Assembly (NCBI GenBank): GCA_029339505.1 | Contig: JAQISU010000155.1 | Span: 21,625,501-21,689,500 of the forward strand | Length of the DNA: 64,000 nt | Origin: Unio delphinus | Taxonomy: Eukaryota; Mollusca; Bivalvia; Unionida; Unionidae | Direction of reading: 5' to 3' | Part shown: positions 17,159 through 29,000 of the stretch, piece by piece | How the letters are laid out: each line of letters starts with the position of its first letter | Numbering within the stretch: the first letter of the stretch is position 1 | Translations under genes and position numbers: made by a program | The notes under the pieces: generated by a model | The model's input: the letters and a program-made list of their open reading frames with translations, nothing else | What the model was told of the DNA's origin: nothing | Database searches by the model: none

Positions 17159-17343
17159 CGCATTCCAGGTATACTTGCAGTATTATTATTAGTGTATGTT
17201 TAATCCGATATATGCTGGGATAGAACCGTTTATACTATGAGTCTATATCTGGCAACGGTCTTCCGTAGGTTCTATATGCTATGCAATAAGCAACGCTGAT
17301 ATTTCCAGTTTTAGCTTATCCTAGTTAATATCAGGAAGCGTTG

Positions 17344-17347
<4 letters not shown>

Positions 17348-17397
<50 letters not shown>
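17348..17397. repeat. (TC)n microsatellite
   Basis: About 25 perfect TC units. Confidence 0.95.
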
Positions 17398-17398
<1 letters not shown>

Positions 17399-18599
17399 GA
17401 CAAGCTGCTTACCGCATATACTCACTTAAAAGCCCAGCCCAAAAGCAAACAACAAAGACCATAATCAGGGGTGGCATAATGTTGTTTTTCTTTTGATTAC
17501 TAAAACAAACTGCATATTCCCAGATCTATCAGCAGATCTATGTCTGTGCAGTTTGCACATGGATTCAACGTATAAACGAGTACACATGGTACCATCATCA
17601 CTCGTATCTAAATACGAAAATCAGATTCAGCGATGCTTGATGCGACAACAGATTAGAATATTTACTTAAGTGTTGAGATTATAAGAACATGCGGCGTTGA
17701 TTATGATCTGCATGCGCAATGTATTACCGTATATCTTAGTCTACAATGTTTCTAAATATTTTCGCGTTAGATATACGTAAATATACGAGGTACCACGAAT
17801 GGATTCTGTCTTCCTTTTATGCACGAATTAACGAGAAGAACAGAACTGCACCAACGCTTCGATCAAAGCGACTGTGTAATAATAGAATCATGTGTTTGAT
17901 TTCTCAAAAGAAATACCAGTGTCATGCTATGCGATCTTTTTTACTGGCAATAATGGGATTGTTTTGTGTTACTTAATGTATCAGGCGGCAATCACGTTTG
18001 CTGTACGGCCCTTAACACTTTCTTAGTTTCGAATGGCTTTTTTTTATCGATTTATTTTTTATGTTTTATTTCTTATTTATTTTGAGGGCAATGCAGACAT
18101 GTGTATATATTTTACCTGGACGTTATGCAATAGCAGACTTGTATGAGACTCATTAACTATCGGACCTAATGCACGCCATAGACTGAAGACAAGAATGCAG
18201 GGCAGGATGGGGGTTGGTGGGCAAGAATTCCGGAAACACCTCATCGGCTTACAAAACACAAAGTACTTACACACACATGTAAGTCACTGGTCACTTTTAA
18301 TAGTTTCATTCTTGCACAGGTTTATTGGGTATTACGCACACTTTGAGTAAACAGACACATATACTTTTGCTTTAGTCACCTTTCGAGGAAAGTCAGGGGT
18401 CTATACATAATTTGGATCCACCCACTCCCAAACATTTGACTTGATCCGGCAATGGAATGGTATGACCCTCATCAAATTGCTGACATAATGCATGCTATAG
18501 ACTGCCATGGACCATTAAAGAATGCACACCGGGCTGACCTGAATCGGGACCAAAGAGTGGGACATATATAAGATAGACTTCTATAACATATACAACATA

Positions 18600-18697
18600 C
18601 AGTATACAGTCAAACAATTATACAAACGACTAAGAATTTTTTTGGCAAGAAAGCAAATCTTTTCGAGCCATATGAGTGGCCCTGAAAAGAGCCTTTG
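18600..18697 (-). other. Histone-type 3' stem-loop and downstream flank (duplicate of 32788-32880)
   Basis: On the minus strand CCAAAGGCTCTTTTCAGGGCC then ACTCA: a six-pair stem and TTTC loop in the metazoan replication-dependent histone 3' stem-loop consensus (stem-loop 18678-18693). About 80 bp downstream resemble the flank of the motif at 32788. I see no histone coding sequence upstream (positions above 18700), so it may be a relic or have moved with a repeat. Confidence 0.6.
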
Positions 18698-18897
18698 GGT
18701 TCTTCTTCTATTTTCTCCAGTTTTCCCACCATTTCCTGACTTTCTCAATGATTCCGTTTTTCTTTTCCGTCTCTGGCGTCCAGTCAGGATGTCTCATGGA
18801 TCTAAATAGTTCATGTAATTTCATCCAGTTGTTTTCCAGTCTTTAAAACGCCTCTTTGTTCTTTCTGTTGTCTTGTTCCTTTCTCTCTTTTCGCCCA

Positions 18898-19215
18898 GTT
18901 AGTTAGTTAGTTAGTTTTGCCCGTCACCCCTGCCAGGGTATAGGCCGCCCACAAAAGATCGCCAGAGGCTTCTGTCCTGTGCCATCCCCTCAAGTTGACT
19001 CCAGGTGTAACCCATCTTAGTGATGTCTGCCTCAAGGTCGCGTCGCCAGGTGTTTCTTGGTCGTCCCCTTCTCCTCTTGCCTTGAGGGTTCCACCTCAAT
19101 GCCTGTCTGGTAATGTTGGTTCGTGGCTTACGTAGGGTGTATCCTATCCAACCCCACCTTCTCTTCTTTATCTCATCCTCTATTGGAAGCTGGGAGGTTC
19201 TCTGCCACAAGTTGC
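18898..19215 (-). mobile_element. RTE-like LINE 3' end with tetranucleotide tail
   Basis: A minus-strand ORF of 99 residues encodes the C-terminal end of a non-LTR reverse transcriptase ('RRWGWIGYTLRKP', 'RGRPRNTWRRDLEADI'), a signature very common in marine invertebrate genomes. It ends in (AACT)n at 18898-18917, the type of short-repeat tail expected of RTE-clade elements. Confidence 0.85.
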
Positions 19216-20090
19216 CCAGGTATCTTTAATATTTTTCACCTCTACTTCCTGCAACTTTCTCAAATTTTTTTTTCCGCTTTCATTAGCTGATCTAGTCCCC
19301 ACTTCACAAATGACCACACTGTCCAATACAATGTGCCTTCACGAAAGCACCTGACTTTGATTACATTATGAAATGCCTCTTTTAAGCGTCCCACTCTCAC
19401 ATATTTTGGTGTACTACATCTGCTTAATTTCTTCGCTTCATCATCTATCATACCTTCTAGCAGATCTCTCGCTAAGTTCAAACTGGTTACACAGTCTAGG
19501 CTACTATGATACTTAAATTCTTTCTCAAGCCTGTCCCCCACATAGGCTACATCCACAATCAGAGCCTCTCCACCACATAGGCTACATCCACCATCCAAAA
19601 CCAACTGTGTGTCAAATTATTGAACAAATCGATTGCCATCTGCTTAGACTAATCGATGTTGAATGGCGCGAATGACGGACGCTTGACTTTATAAATGTAA
19701 AGCTTGGACGTGAAGGAAACATCCATTACAATAACGTCACATATTATTACCTATCCATACAAGGAGAAGAAAAATATTACATACTATCCATAAAACAAAA
19801 ATATGTTATCCACGCTCAGGAAGGAGAGAAAAAACAACACCAAATCTCAAATATACTATCAAAATAACCAAATTATACTATCCACACACGGGAAGTAGAA
19901 AAAACAAAAATCAAATATACTATTGACACAGAGATGAATAGCAAAAACAAACCACACACATGCTATCAACAGAGAGGTAATGAGAAAAAACAAACCCAAA
20001 ATATAATATTAACACAGAAGGGAAGAAAACAAACCCCAATATATTCTATCCTCACAAAAATTTCGCGAACGCATACAACAATACACTCTG
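19216..20090. other. Intergenic DNA, no supported gene
   Basis: A 114-residue minus-strand ORF (19260-19604) with a CxxC pair and a C-terminal helix may be more transposon sequence; I do not recognise it. The rest (about 19730-20060) is A-rich imperfect repeats around 'AAATATACTATC'. Confidence 0.4.
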
Positions 20091-20092
20091 CT

Positions 20093-20095
<3 letters not shown>

Positions 20096-20154
<59 letters not shown>
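20096..20154. repeat. (CA)n microsatellite
   Basis: About 28 perfect CA units. ORFs through it on both strands are artefacts. Confidence 0.95.
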
Positions 20155-20155
<1 letters not shown>

Positions 20156-21419
20156 AACCAGTAAAGGAGTAAAGGAACGAGTGTTTATAAATACCCTACT
20201 CCACACTCACACAAACTGGCAACTTGAATATCTCTTTTCTAGAGATTTGGTTAGCCCTTAGAAGGGCTGGGCGTTTTTTAAACTCCAGATGCACTTGGCT
20301 AATGGTGACGTCTCCCTGGTCTTGCGCCACAGATACATCGCCTGCTTCAGTCCTGCTCCCATTTGATATGTGTGATTGGGAGCGCGTAGAATGGTCGATT
20401 TGCTTCACTATCTCACTGCTCCGTTTGTGGGATAGTTAACACTTCTTGTTCCCTCTGTCTTCTGTGCCACACTCAGGGATGAACTGCCCTTCTTGCCTCC
20501 TGCGGACGCTGCTGGTTGTGGTGCTCTTACTGGCTGTAATGCTGCTATTGCCTGTGAAAATGGAGTGACCATTGGCTTCACATCGCGCACAGTTCTCAAC
20601 ATCATGTGAGGTAGGTTAGGCTTTTTCTTTTCCTCCTCCTCTTTCTATTGTCTCTCCTCTTCCACCTTCTCTATCCTGGTCTCTTCGGCTATGGCCTCCA
20701 TAGCCAGTTTGTTTATGATGCGCCTGGAATACTCCAGGTGCATTTGGATTTAAATAAAACTAGCAATTCTGTTGCTCATCTTTTTTAGTTTATGCAACAA
20801 CGATGGGTAACCATCGTGCGTTTCACTTTATATGTGTCAACCACGGACGTGAAGGAAAACATCTGCTGGCACCAAAACGTACGTTACCCATATCATCACC
20901 ACTAAACACATGGAGTGCGCAAGCCTAAAAGAAACACTCACTTTTTACAAACAAACAATAATTGCAAATTTGAAAGTTACCGAAAGGAAGTGCTTATAGA
21001 CACACATTTAATTTTGAACTTACTAACGTACCATTGGCAATTGAACTAGTATCACTTTTCTAGATTATTGTAGATGCTCTAGTATTAAAACCACAGCATA
21101 TATTTTAAGTTTTAGTTCCTAATTGACTGTATTCTGAAGTGTTTAGTTGCCTGAAGATCCTTGGGGTTAGGATCACCTTATACGATTTATTTGGTTTTAA
21201 ACCTATTGTGTCCTAATTATATATATTTTTGCCACTTTGTGCAGCGTGACCTGATGGTCTTGGATTTAGACCACCTCAAAGAATATAACGTTTGGGGTCA
21301 TAAGTATATGTGGTGCATGTACAGCTAGTCCGAGGTCCCCTTCGTAGTATAGAAGATGTTAGTATCCTGAATGTTTTATTTTTGTTAGAAATAATGATTG
21401 AATTTATATTGAATAAATA

Positions 21420-22880
21420 GTTAGTCGACTGCTAGAATCAGATTTGGTGTTCTTTTGTGTTTAGATACCCTCTCTTTTCCCTATGTCAGTCAGGTAGTCG
21501 ATGATGTTTTTGTATGCGGTGCCCATATTGTGGCTGTTCATGAAAAATGCTGGGTAGTTGCCGGAGAGCATATACTTCTCTATATAAAGCTCCATTTGTT
21601 TGCCCATTGGTCTATTATGTTAAGATTGTCTTGTAGGTGCTGAATGACTTTTTAGTTAGTTGGGTTACCTGCCTTACATATTCCGCCGTCATCAGCGACT
21701 TCAGATCTATGTTGGTTGTGTTGACAGCCTTATCTAGGTAGTTTATCATGATGTTGAAGAGTGTAGGGTTGAAAACACTTCCTTGTGGAGTTCCATTCTC
21801 CAGGGGTAGCGTATCTGAATATTGATTCCTTACTTTGGTTGTTATTTTACGGTCGGCGAGGAAGTCTGTTAATGTAAAGTCTTTGTTTATGAGCGATTGT
21901 TTGGATCCAAGGTTGCTGAATAACGTAGGGTGTTGTTTTTTCCATTGTCTGGCGGTATTCTTGGACGGTTGTGATGTGATTATTGTTTTTGCTCATGTTG
22001 GAGAAATGAGTTGCGAAGTATTTTGCCTTTTCTTTGTTGGTAAGTCTACCTGGTAGCTTGAGTTTGTTTTCCCTTTATTGCTCTTATTTTGCCCCATACT
22101 TGTTCGGCGTTCGTTTTGAAGTTGAGACTGGTGCAATAGTTTTTGCCATGATTTCTCTTTTGCTGTTTTGATCATGGTCTTTAGCTCCTTTACTCTGATT
22201 TTGTAGAGTGTAAAATCCTTGGAGTTGCCAGTGTTTGAATTTATTATAAGGGATTTCTTTTTAAGTAGGTGGGGCCATAATCAATGCCCCGTCCACCTTG
22301 GGACAGTGTGCTTATGCTGATTAGCCGTTGTCTTAAGTATATTCAAGTTAAATTGGTTGATGTCGTCATGATATAGGCTGGTTTGAGTGAGTGGGGTGCA
22401 GATGGCTTGGAACAATTCCCAGTTGGCTTTGTTGCACGGCAACGCCATTTTGGTATGTGATTAGTGGGGAACAGCTGGGGTCTGATGTTAAGGGTAAGTA
22501 CGATGGGGAAGAGGTCACTTCCCAGAATGCTTTCTTGATTGACTTCCCAAGAGGCAGTTTGTGACAGTTTTGATGTGACCATGTTGATGTCGATTGCCGA
22601 GAGCGCTCACGTAGTGGGATCCCATATTGTGCACGCTCCGTTGTTGAGTATCACAAAGTTGGTTTCAGCAGCTCATTTGTCAAGTAGTTTACCTCTTGGA
22701 TTGCTAGTTCTACTTCCCCATGCACTGTTTTGGGCATTAAAGTCTGCGCATATTATGTGGTTGTCAGCGGGTTTGGGTATCTTCTTTCTATAGTTGTCAA
22801 TTGTTGCTGGGGTGTCGCCTCCTGGGTAGTAAGACTGAAGACTGATAGCGCATACGCGATAGAAAACATCCATACACTGT
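21420..22880 (-). mobile_element. Jockey-like LINE relic (endonuclease and reverse transcriptase)
   Basis: In order on the minus strand: an APE-type endonuclease fragment near 22870-22670 ('ICADFNAQNSAWGSRTSNP'), 'GSDLFPIVLTL' near 22520, and a reverse-transcriptase block near 21830-21720 ('ENGTPQGSVF' type), then 'IIDQWANKW' near 21640. Several frameshifts and stops separate the pieces. It is a dead non-LTR retrotransposon. Confidence 0.75.
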
Positions 22881-23133
22881 TTATGAAAGGAACGCTGGGA
22901 TAGCTTAATTTGATGGAGAGGGATAGAGAGAAGTCAAAGAGCATGTAGCTCATCATGATACAATTTGTAAACAAAAGACTACTTTGTCATCATTTCTAGA
23001 AGAATGACGATCAAATATGTCACTAAATATTCTTAAGAATATACCAGATGGCTGCGTAAATTAAGCAAATACACACAATATTATGTGCCTTGTAATGCCA
23101 AATTACTGAATCGTGTCGTCTGGGCATTTCTTC

Positions 23134-23460
23134 TCATGAAGTTGATAATATGATAATACCGTCTTCCAAAGGTGGCAATCCATACAAATCAAAATATTCC
23201 ACACAACCTTCTTTAGAAAAGAAGACAGCTACCCAGTGGGTTCCTGAGAGATGACTGTCGTCCGTGTTGATGAAATAAGCTTGACGATCTTGAGGTTTGC
23301 AATGTGCCAGTTCATCCATAGCACACACGACATGATTCAAAGAAGCATTCTTAGCACACACCACATGGTTCCAAGAAACAGAGTACCAACTGTGATTCAG
23401 AAGATAATACTTTACCAGGTATCCATTTTTGTGTTTTGTGTTTTCTTGTTTGTTCTTCAC
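23134..23460 (-). pseudogene. Adenain-like protease relic, copy C
   Basis: The catalytic His motif 'LSGTHWVAVFF' and acidic motif 'CVEYFDLYGLPP' are seen. The N-terminus shows a duplicated 'NHVVCA' segment and the C-terminal part with the catalytic Cys is missing. Found directly after the acidic protein, as in related Polintons. Confidence 0.75.
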
Positions 23461-23656
23461 AGGTAATGATAAGTCATGAATTCAATTCTGAATTTTTGTT
23501 TGAAAATATCCGACATTTAACCGTTTCTTCGCTTTGTCTCCGCACTCTGAAGAGAGCTTTGATGTGATGGATCTCTAGAGTCATCACTGGAGGAGATGAA
23601 TGATCACGCAAATCTTTATACCACTGACGCAACTTGACTTCTTCTGATATGAGACT

Positions 23657-23956
23657 TCAAGCTTCGTCCAGACTCTCGTCCAGTGTTTCTTCTTGACTCA
23701 GCATCATACATTGATCGTCTTGAATTTGACTGTTATGATCATTTTGACATCCATAGCAATCTTTCTTGATCAATTCCGTAAATTGTTCTGCCATTTGTTT
23801 GGCAAAACAGGAGACTAAATGGTGTTCTTGTTCTGGCCATCTGGATTTCATCAGTATGTCCTTGTCGTCTTTGTCTTGGGGTTTTCCTTCTACATTATCC
23901 TCCGATTCCATTTCCATATATTCTCTAACATTCAAAGAGTGAATACAGTCTTCCAT
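23657..23956 (-). pseudogene. Small acidic protein with Cys pair, copy C
   Basis: 99-residue ORF: acidic start ('MEMESEDN'), a central helix ('CFAKQMAEQFTELIKKDCYGC'-type stretch at about residues 50-70) and a Gln/Glu-rich end. It sits between capsid and protease. It matches a recurrent small ORF in this neighbourhood of Maverick-type elements, but the function is unknown. The frame looks open. Confidence 0.5.
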
Positions 23957-23961
23957 AGTTT

Positions 23962-25280
23962 CTAATAGTCTAGAATGACTTCTGTGAAACTGTTGATTTC
24001 TATGATATTATCAAACTTAGCATACCGAATGACGTTCCCCGTTACATCAGGATCTCGTTGCGCAAACTGAAGTTCCACACAAATTTGACCGGATTTTATA
24101 GGGTGAAAATGTCCTTTGTCGTTGGCTTGGTCTGGTGTGAAATCAAAGGCCCACAAAGCATATCCTTTTGAATAATTCGGGTACGCAATACAGTGACTGG
24201 CAATCGTTCCTAACTGTCCTGTGGCTTCGTAAAGGGACAAGTACGATCTCGAGTAATTCTTATGTCTTTAAAATCATGTTCAAAGGCTCTCATACACAAG
24301 GTTTTGCCATCGCGACTGACTTCGATCTTGAACACTCCAAAGTGATGAAAGTAGAAAGGATTTTTTTGTAGGCTCCGTTGGAGGCATTATTGCTAACGAT
24401 ATCAACGATTAATCGCTGTACTGCCCTTAGAACAGATGATCTTCGATCACGGATTTCTGTCCGCTGGGAATCGTGAAAGTTTTCACATCCACGTGTCGTA
24501 TCGGATACTTGGCAGTCGTTCTGCTCAAAGCATGGATGATGTCATTTTCCACTTTAGGTACCACTTCCTCGCGGCGCACGTAGAGTCTGGCCTTTTGGAT
24601 GATAGTTTTGGGGTTGAAAGCAGAAGCTTCAACCATCTAATGGAAAGCAATACTGCTAAGATTCAGTCTCAGGCGGACGTGCACACTGTTCAGCAAATTT
24701 TTCACATGCAACCACATATCCAAATGCAAACGACCCATCTCTTCCCACCTTTGATGTTGCATCGTACACTACAAATCCATATTTCACTTTCACCATCGTG
24801 TCAAACTGACCTTCTTTGTCAGGTTCCCATAGCACGCAGGCATTTAGATAGTGTATTTTGTGTCTGTTTCGTACATCAAGAGATTTACCAGGTAGGCACG
24901 GTAATGGTAAGTATCCATGCTGATGCTGACTAATTTTAAAAACAAACAAAGTACAAATCAACATAACTAAATATAAAATGCATGAAATTGTTGATGGGAG
25001 CTATTTTGTCTTCGCTGTCTATATGACCTCCATCCATATCTTGAATTTTGCCTTGCAAGTACAAGTAATTGATGTTCAGATTGATAAAATCTTCAAGTTG
25101 TCCTTTGATTACAATTAATGGGAACTGAATCCGTCAAAAAGGAGACGGGGTGAAATTCGACCCTTTGGAATTCTCGCATCGTCATCATAGTGAGTGGTAT
25201 GGCAAACAGATCCAGTCCTTCTTGGAACAGGTGCAAGACTCTCGGTGCATCATTTTGTTTTCCTCTTTGATTCAATTGTC
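23962..25280 (-). pseudogene. Major capsid protein relic, copy C
   Basis: Pieces in at least four frames along ~1.3 kb: 'FHPVSFLTDSVPI' near 25150, 'LNINYLYLQGKIQDMDGG' near 25050, 'KARLYVRREEVVP' and 'KYPIRHVDVKTFTIPSGQK' at 24600-24450, and a C-terminal 92-residue ORF with 'GYALWAFDFTPDQ' and 'FDNIIEIN' (24240-23962). This is the double-jelly-roll capsid pattern of the other Maverick/adinto-like group. Multiple frameshifts make it non-functional. Confidence 0.8.
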
Positions 25281-25309
25281 AAAACGTCTAAGTATCGGTC
25301 GGTGATTCT

Positions 25310-25858
25310 TTTCATAGTCTTTCTATCTTATGAATGTGAAGATTTCTGAAAGGGTGTTTTCTTCGTCGTCTCTTTATGCCATGTCCTTCCTGTGGCGTCA
25401 GAGAAGCAGGAATGCCTGACTCGGTACTGTCCAGGGCTTCATAGTCGTTTCTCTTCGACCCCAAATGTCTTTGCTTATTGTAGCAAGACATTTGTGCCTG
25501 TTATCAAGAAAGATTCTTTAGGCTTTTGTTTGTCGATAATGACAAGTTTCAACGTGTAGATAGTGAATGATGGATTGTTTCCTGGATGTTTGATACCAGA
25601 AAACCCGATTTCATGACCTGGTGCAATTGTTCGTTCATGATTTCAACCTCGAAACATTTGCTTTTCAATGACGCTTTTAATTTGTATAGAGTGAATGATT
25701 TCTACCACAGCCACTTCATAATGGGCTTCGTGATTTAATTGGATGGCCTGAGGTAATTTCCCTGTGTAACAACACAAAGTGTTTTTGAGAAAATCCTCCA
25801 TGGAACTGTTGCTGGATAACGTTAAGTGAAATTGGTTGTTGTTGTTGTTGTTGTTCAT
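25310..25858 (-). pseudogene. Penton-like minor capsid relic, copy C
   Basis: The N-terminus at 25858-25643 has 'FHLTLSSNSSMEDF' followed by 'YTGKLPQAIQL' and 'YEVAVVEI', the first strands of the single-jelly-roll penton protein of Polintons, after a poly-Asn start. Stops follow; fragments continue to about 25310. Confidence 0.7.
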
Positions 25859-26569
25859 AATTCCATATTTCTGCTGTCCAAGGGGTCACTTGAAGTCATA
25901 GGCGTGTCTCCACCAAAATTGGTGCTGTTGTTGGTGTGGTGACTGACGTTGTATGCATGGCTCTCGTTGTTCCCATTCGAGGAGTATTTCAATGAAGGAT
26001 TGGGGAGAAGGTAACCGATACAACTGCTCAATAAAATGGTACACAATTGTTTGTCTCATTGTTGAAAACTCATGTTGGCAATAGCCGCACTGATAACACA
26101 ATAAATACCAAAGATGTGGCCACAAAAATATTGAGTTTTAGGCACAAGTTATCCACATCTCACCCATTAGGGTTGTTTTTGTAGATCTAGCAAAACAAGA
26201 ACTTGGTGAAGGCGTGATAGCTGAGGTTTATTGGAAGGACATGATGGTCACTTCGTTTTGTAGCTATGACTTGCGAAGCGTCGATCCAAGAATCAAAAAC
26301 TGGGAGGATATCCTTTCCAACGTAAATTTGACTTCTTTGACACGTCGTTATCCCACTTTACGCTGTACGTCTGGAACCTCTTCTTTCTCAAGCCTTCGTG
26401 GGGTTGCGTCCGTCTAGACTGCTGCGTGTGTTGGTGTTGGTTGTAGTGATGGTGATAGACTTTTTTTTATCAGGGTCTTAAAATCTTTCAGAGTAGGCAG
26501 ACCTGTTTCGTCTAAAGCTTTATGGTTAAAGAGTTGCTGCCTTTGCAAGAGTTGACCGTACTTTTGCGA

Positions 26570-26812
26570 TTATGCTGTTTGGGACAAATCGTTGCGGTCA
26601 AATGAGAATTGGGAGATAAATGCGAAATCAGTTGTTCTTGCAAACGATGGTATTATATTCATCGCTAGTAAGGCACTAAAGCTAGTTTTAGTACATCGAT
26701 TGGACTTAAATAGTCGCGTCTGAGATCTTTTAACGCCAGAGGTCACTTTTTTCTTCTTTTTTTTGTATCGTTGACCCGCGGGTAAAACACCTCCCAGGAT
26801 TCCTCCCAGCAT
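26570..26812 (-). pseudogene. Small basic protein fragment, copy C
   Basis: 80 residues starting 'MLGGILGGVLPAGQRYKKKK', a Gly-rich hydrophobic start followed by a Lys run and further basic residues. A minor core-type virion protein is possible. Fragments of the continuation lie at about 26400-26560 in other frames. Confidence 0.4.
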
Positions 26813-28339
26813 GGCTCATGCTATTCCTTTGACAAGAGGTCCTTACAATATAGGTATAAGTCTTCTGCGTTGGACCAACATCTTTTTTTTTTTTGATGGA
26901 TGGGCATTTTTTTCTTTCCGACCATTTGGCGAAGGGCGTGTCGATGTTTGGCTAAGCATTTTTATCAGACAAAGTTATCATGCATTTCAAGACATTCAAA
27001 TAACATTCGCACACGTTATCGATGACATCTTTGTAGGCGGTTTGAATGATTTGTTTTTGCAAGGTGGAGAACCATTTGACAGGACGGACAACATGTTCCC
27101 ATGCTTGGCTAAACGAGGAGGCAGTCGTCCTTTCATTTGCCTTCCTTTTTCAACCAGAACATTGTGTGCACTTCTTTGAAGGGACATCTTCTTTGTTCAG
27201 AAGCAAAACTTCACAGAAGTCTATACCTTGATTTGCGTATTCTTATTTTATTTGCTTGAGAAGGTTTGAAAGTAAAAATCATCCCTTTTGGTTACTCCTA
27301 TTTTTCTTTGGACGACTTCGTCGTTATAGAGGTTGACGTCTATGCTTGGCTAACGGAATTCCTGGGATGACGAGATTGTCTTTTTTTTCTCCTTTCAATT
27401 TTGGACAGGAGAAGGACGATTGTGACGGTGTGCACTTCTTTGAAGAGACATTGTTGGGCGTTCGTGAGCACAATAACACTGATCCCATCCTTTTGTCACC
27501 AGTCTTTTTATAATGGAAAGCGTCACCACTGTTTGTCTTTACGCCGTATCAACTTAATGACTGGCATCACGTGTCGTTAAAGGGTTCGAAAAGGACTAAA
27601 TCGTGACAGTTCGTGCTTGGACAAATCCTGTAAACTAGCATGCCCGATCTATCTTGGACATTTATGCCTTTAAAGAGGAGGAGAGTGTCAACACTGGAGG
27701 AGAAGGTTTTTGAGACGCAAGTTTCCATTGCCTCATCAAATGAGGAAGAATGGGTGTCAAATTAGGTTTGGCTGGTATCACCAGCAACGGAGAAATGGAA
27801 GAACTTGAGACTACAAGAGACACTGTCACGGTCGCTGCAGGTCGTGGTTTGCGAATGTAAGGTTGTGTCCTGGCAGAAGTGCATCTGTTGCGAGTAGAAT
27901 ATGTTTCTGTGCGCTTTTATTTTTCCTGAGAGCGTCTGTTTCTGTTGCTGAGACCTAGTATTGACACCACTGCTCTTTTCGTTCTTCTGGGTCCGTTTGA
28001 CTTTGTTTTAGGAGTGACTTTTTTATCGGGAGAGGGGTGTTTTGAAAGCATATTTGCGTTTTGGTCTTTAGTGTTGATGCGAGGATCGGCCAGTTACGTC
28101 AAGGCTACTTTGTTTCTCTCAAGCGTTTGGTGTGATGGGGAATGTGACTGATGCCTTGCAGTAGTTGAGGTGCTGTCCCTGTAAACCATCGTAAAACTTC
28201 GTTGAGACTGGCTGCGTGGACGCATGCACGTATTTGACTGATGCCGTAAAAGGCACGAATCAATTTTACGGGAAGATGAAACTGAATTGACGTCTTGTTG
28301 AAGCTGTGTGAGACAGACCCAAAGTGTTCAAGATTTTCA

Positions 28340-28995
28340 TAGACTTTTTGATATTGTTAAGCCGACTACGGGACGTGTACACGACAGGACCTCTGTCTCG
28401 GCACTAGTCGTGAAACAGATAGGCGTGAAATCGAAAACTATCGGAGTAATAGGTTTTAGATCCACGAATAAATAAGTGTATGGGGTTTGATTGGCATCCT
28501 CGTATGCACGAGTCAGCCAGGGTGCTTCTAACCGTTTGGCTAAGACTTGCACTTGCGATTTATCTCGGGCTTTTAAACAACACGTAATGAGCATTGAGAC
28601 TAATGGTGCAATGGGCTTTACTTTGTTGAAAAACAATTTGTGCGGTGTAAATGACACTGCCATTACGATGATGCCCTTTGCGTGTAAACCACAGTTAATT
28701 TCTTCTTCGTCTTCTCCTAACATGTCGAAAATTACCAGATAAGTTTGACAGAAGTCAAACACGAAACAATCGTCTTCGCTAGGAATGCTTTCCACAAACA
28801 CGATTGAATCGCCTTGATGTTCTAGCAAGATGCCGTGCGATAATTGTTACACCACAGGAATCGCTGAGATTGATTAAATGATGTTTATGTTCGATCAAAC
28901 GTTTGACAAATTCAGATTTGCCTGAACCGCTAGGTCCGGCAATTAACAGGTTATAATGGATGGCGCAGATACAAGCCTCATAAATAGCACGATCA
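28340..28995 (-). pseudogene. Packaging ATPase relic, copy C
   Basis: Walker A 'GPSGSGKS' lies at about 28945-28920. A frame change follows, then 'YLVIFDMLGEDEEEI' (Walker B region) and 'SPRDKSQVQV'-type and 'YEDANQTPYTYLFVDL' C-terminal motifs in the 28828-28337 ORF and its neighbouring frames. It is an A32/FtsK-type ATPase of a different lineage from copies A and B. At least two frameshifts are present. Confidence 0.75.
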
Positions 28996-29000
28996 ATTGT

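Larger units (their letters stand above)
23134..29000 (-). mobile_element. Degraded Polinton/Maverick copy C of a different lineage
   Basis: The minus strand holds, in transcription order: packaging ATPase (~28990-28340), a basic-protein fragment (26812-26570), penton-like protein (25858-~25310), capsid protein (~25280-23962), an acidic protein (23956-23657) and protease (23460-23134). All are broken by stops or frameshifts. The proteins are clearly not close to those of A and B, so this is a second and older Polinton family. No terminal repeats or target duplication could be identified. It may extend to the BIR relic near 32.1 kb. Confidence 0.8.

Noticed and set aside
16940..17203. His/Thr-repeat ORF
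   Set aside because: Translation of a CA/ATAC microsatellite.
19934..20206. ORFs on both strands with His-Thr or Val-Cys runs
   Set aside because: Translation of a CA microsatellite.
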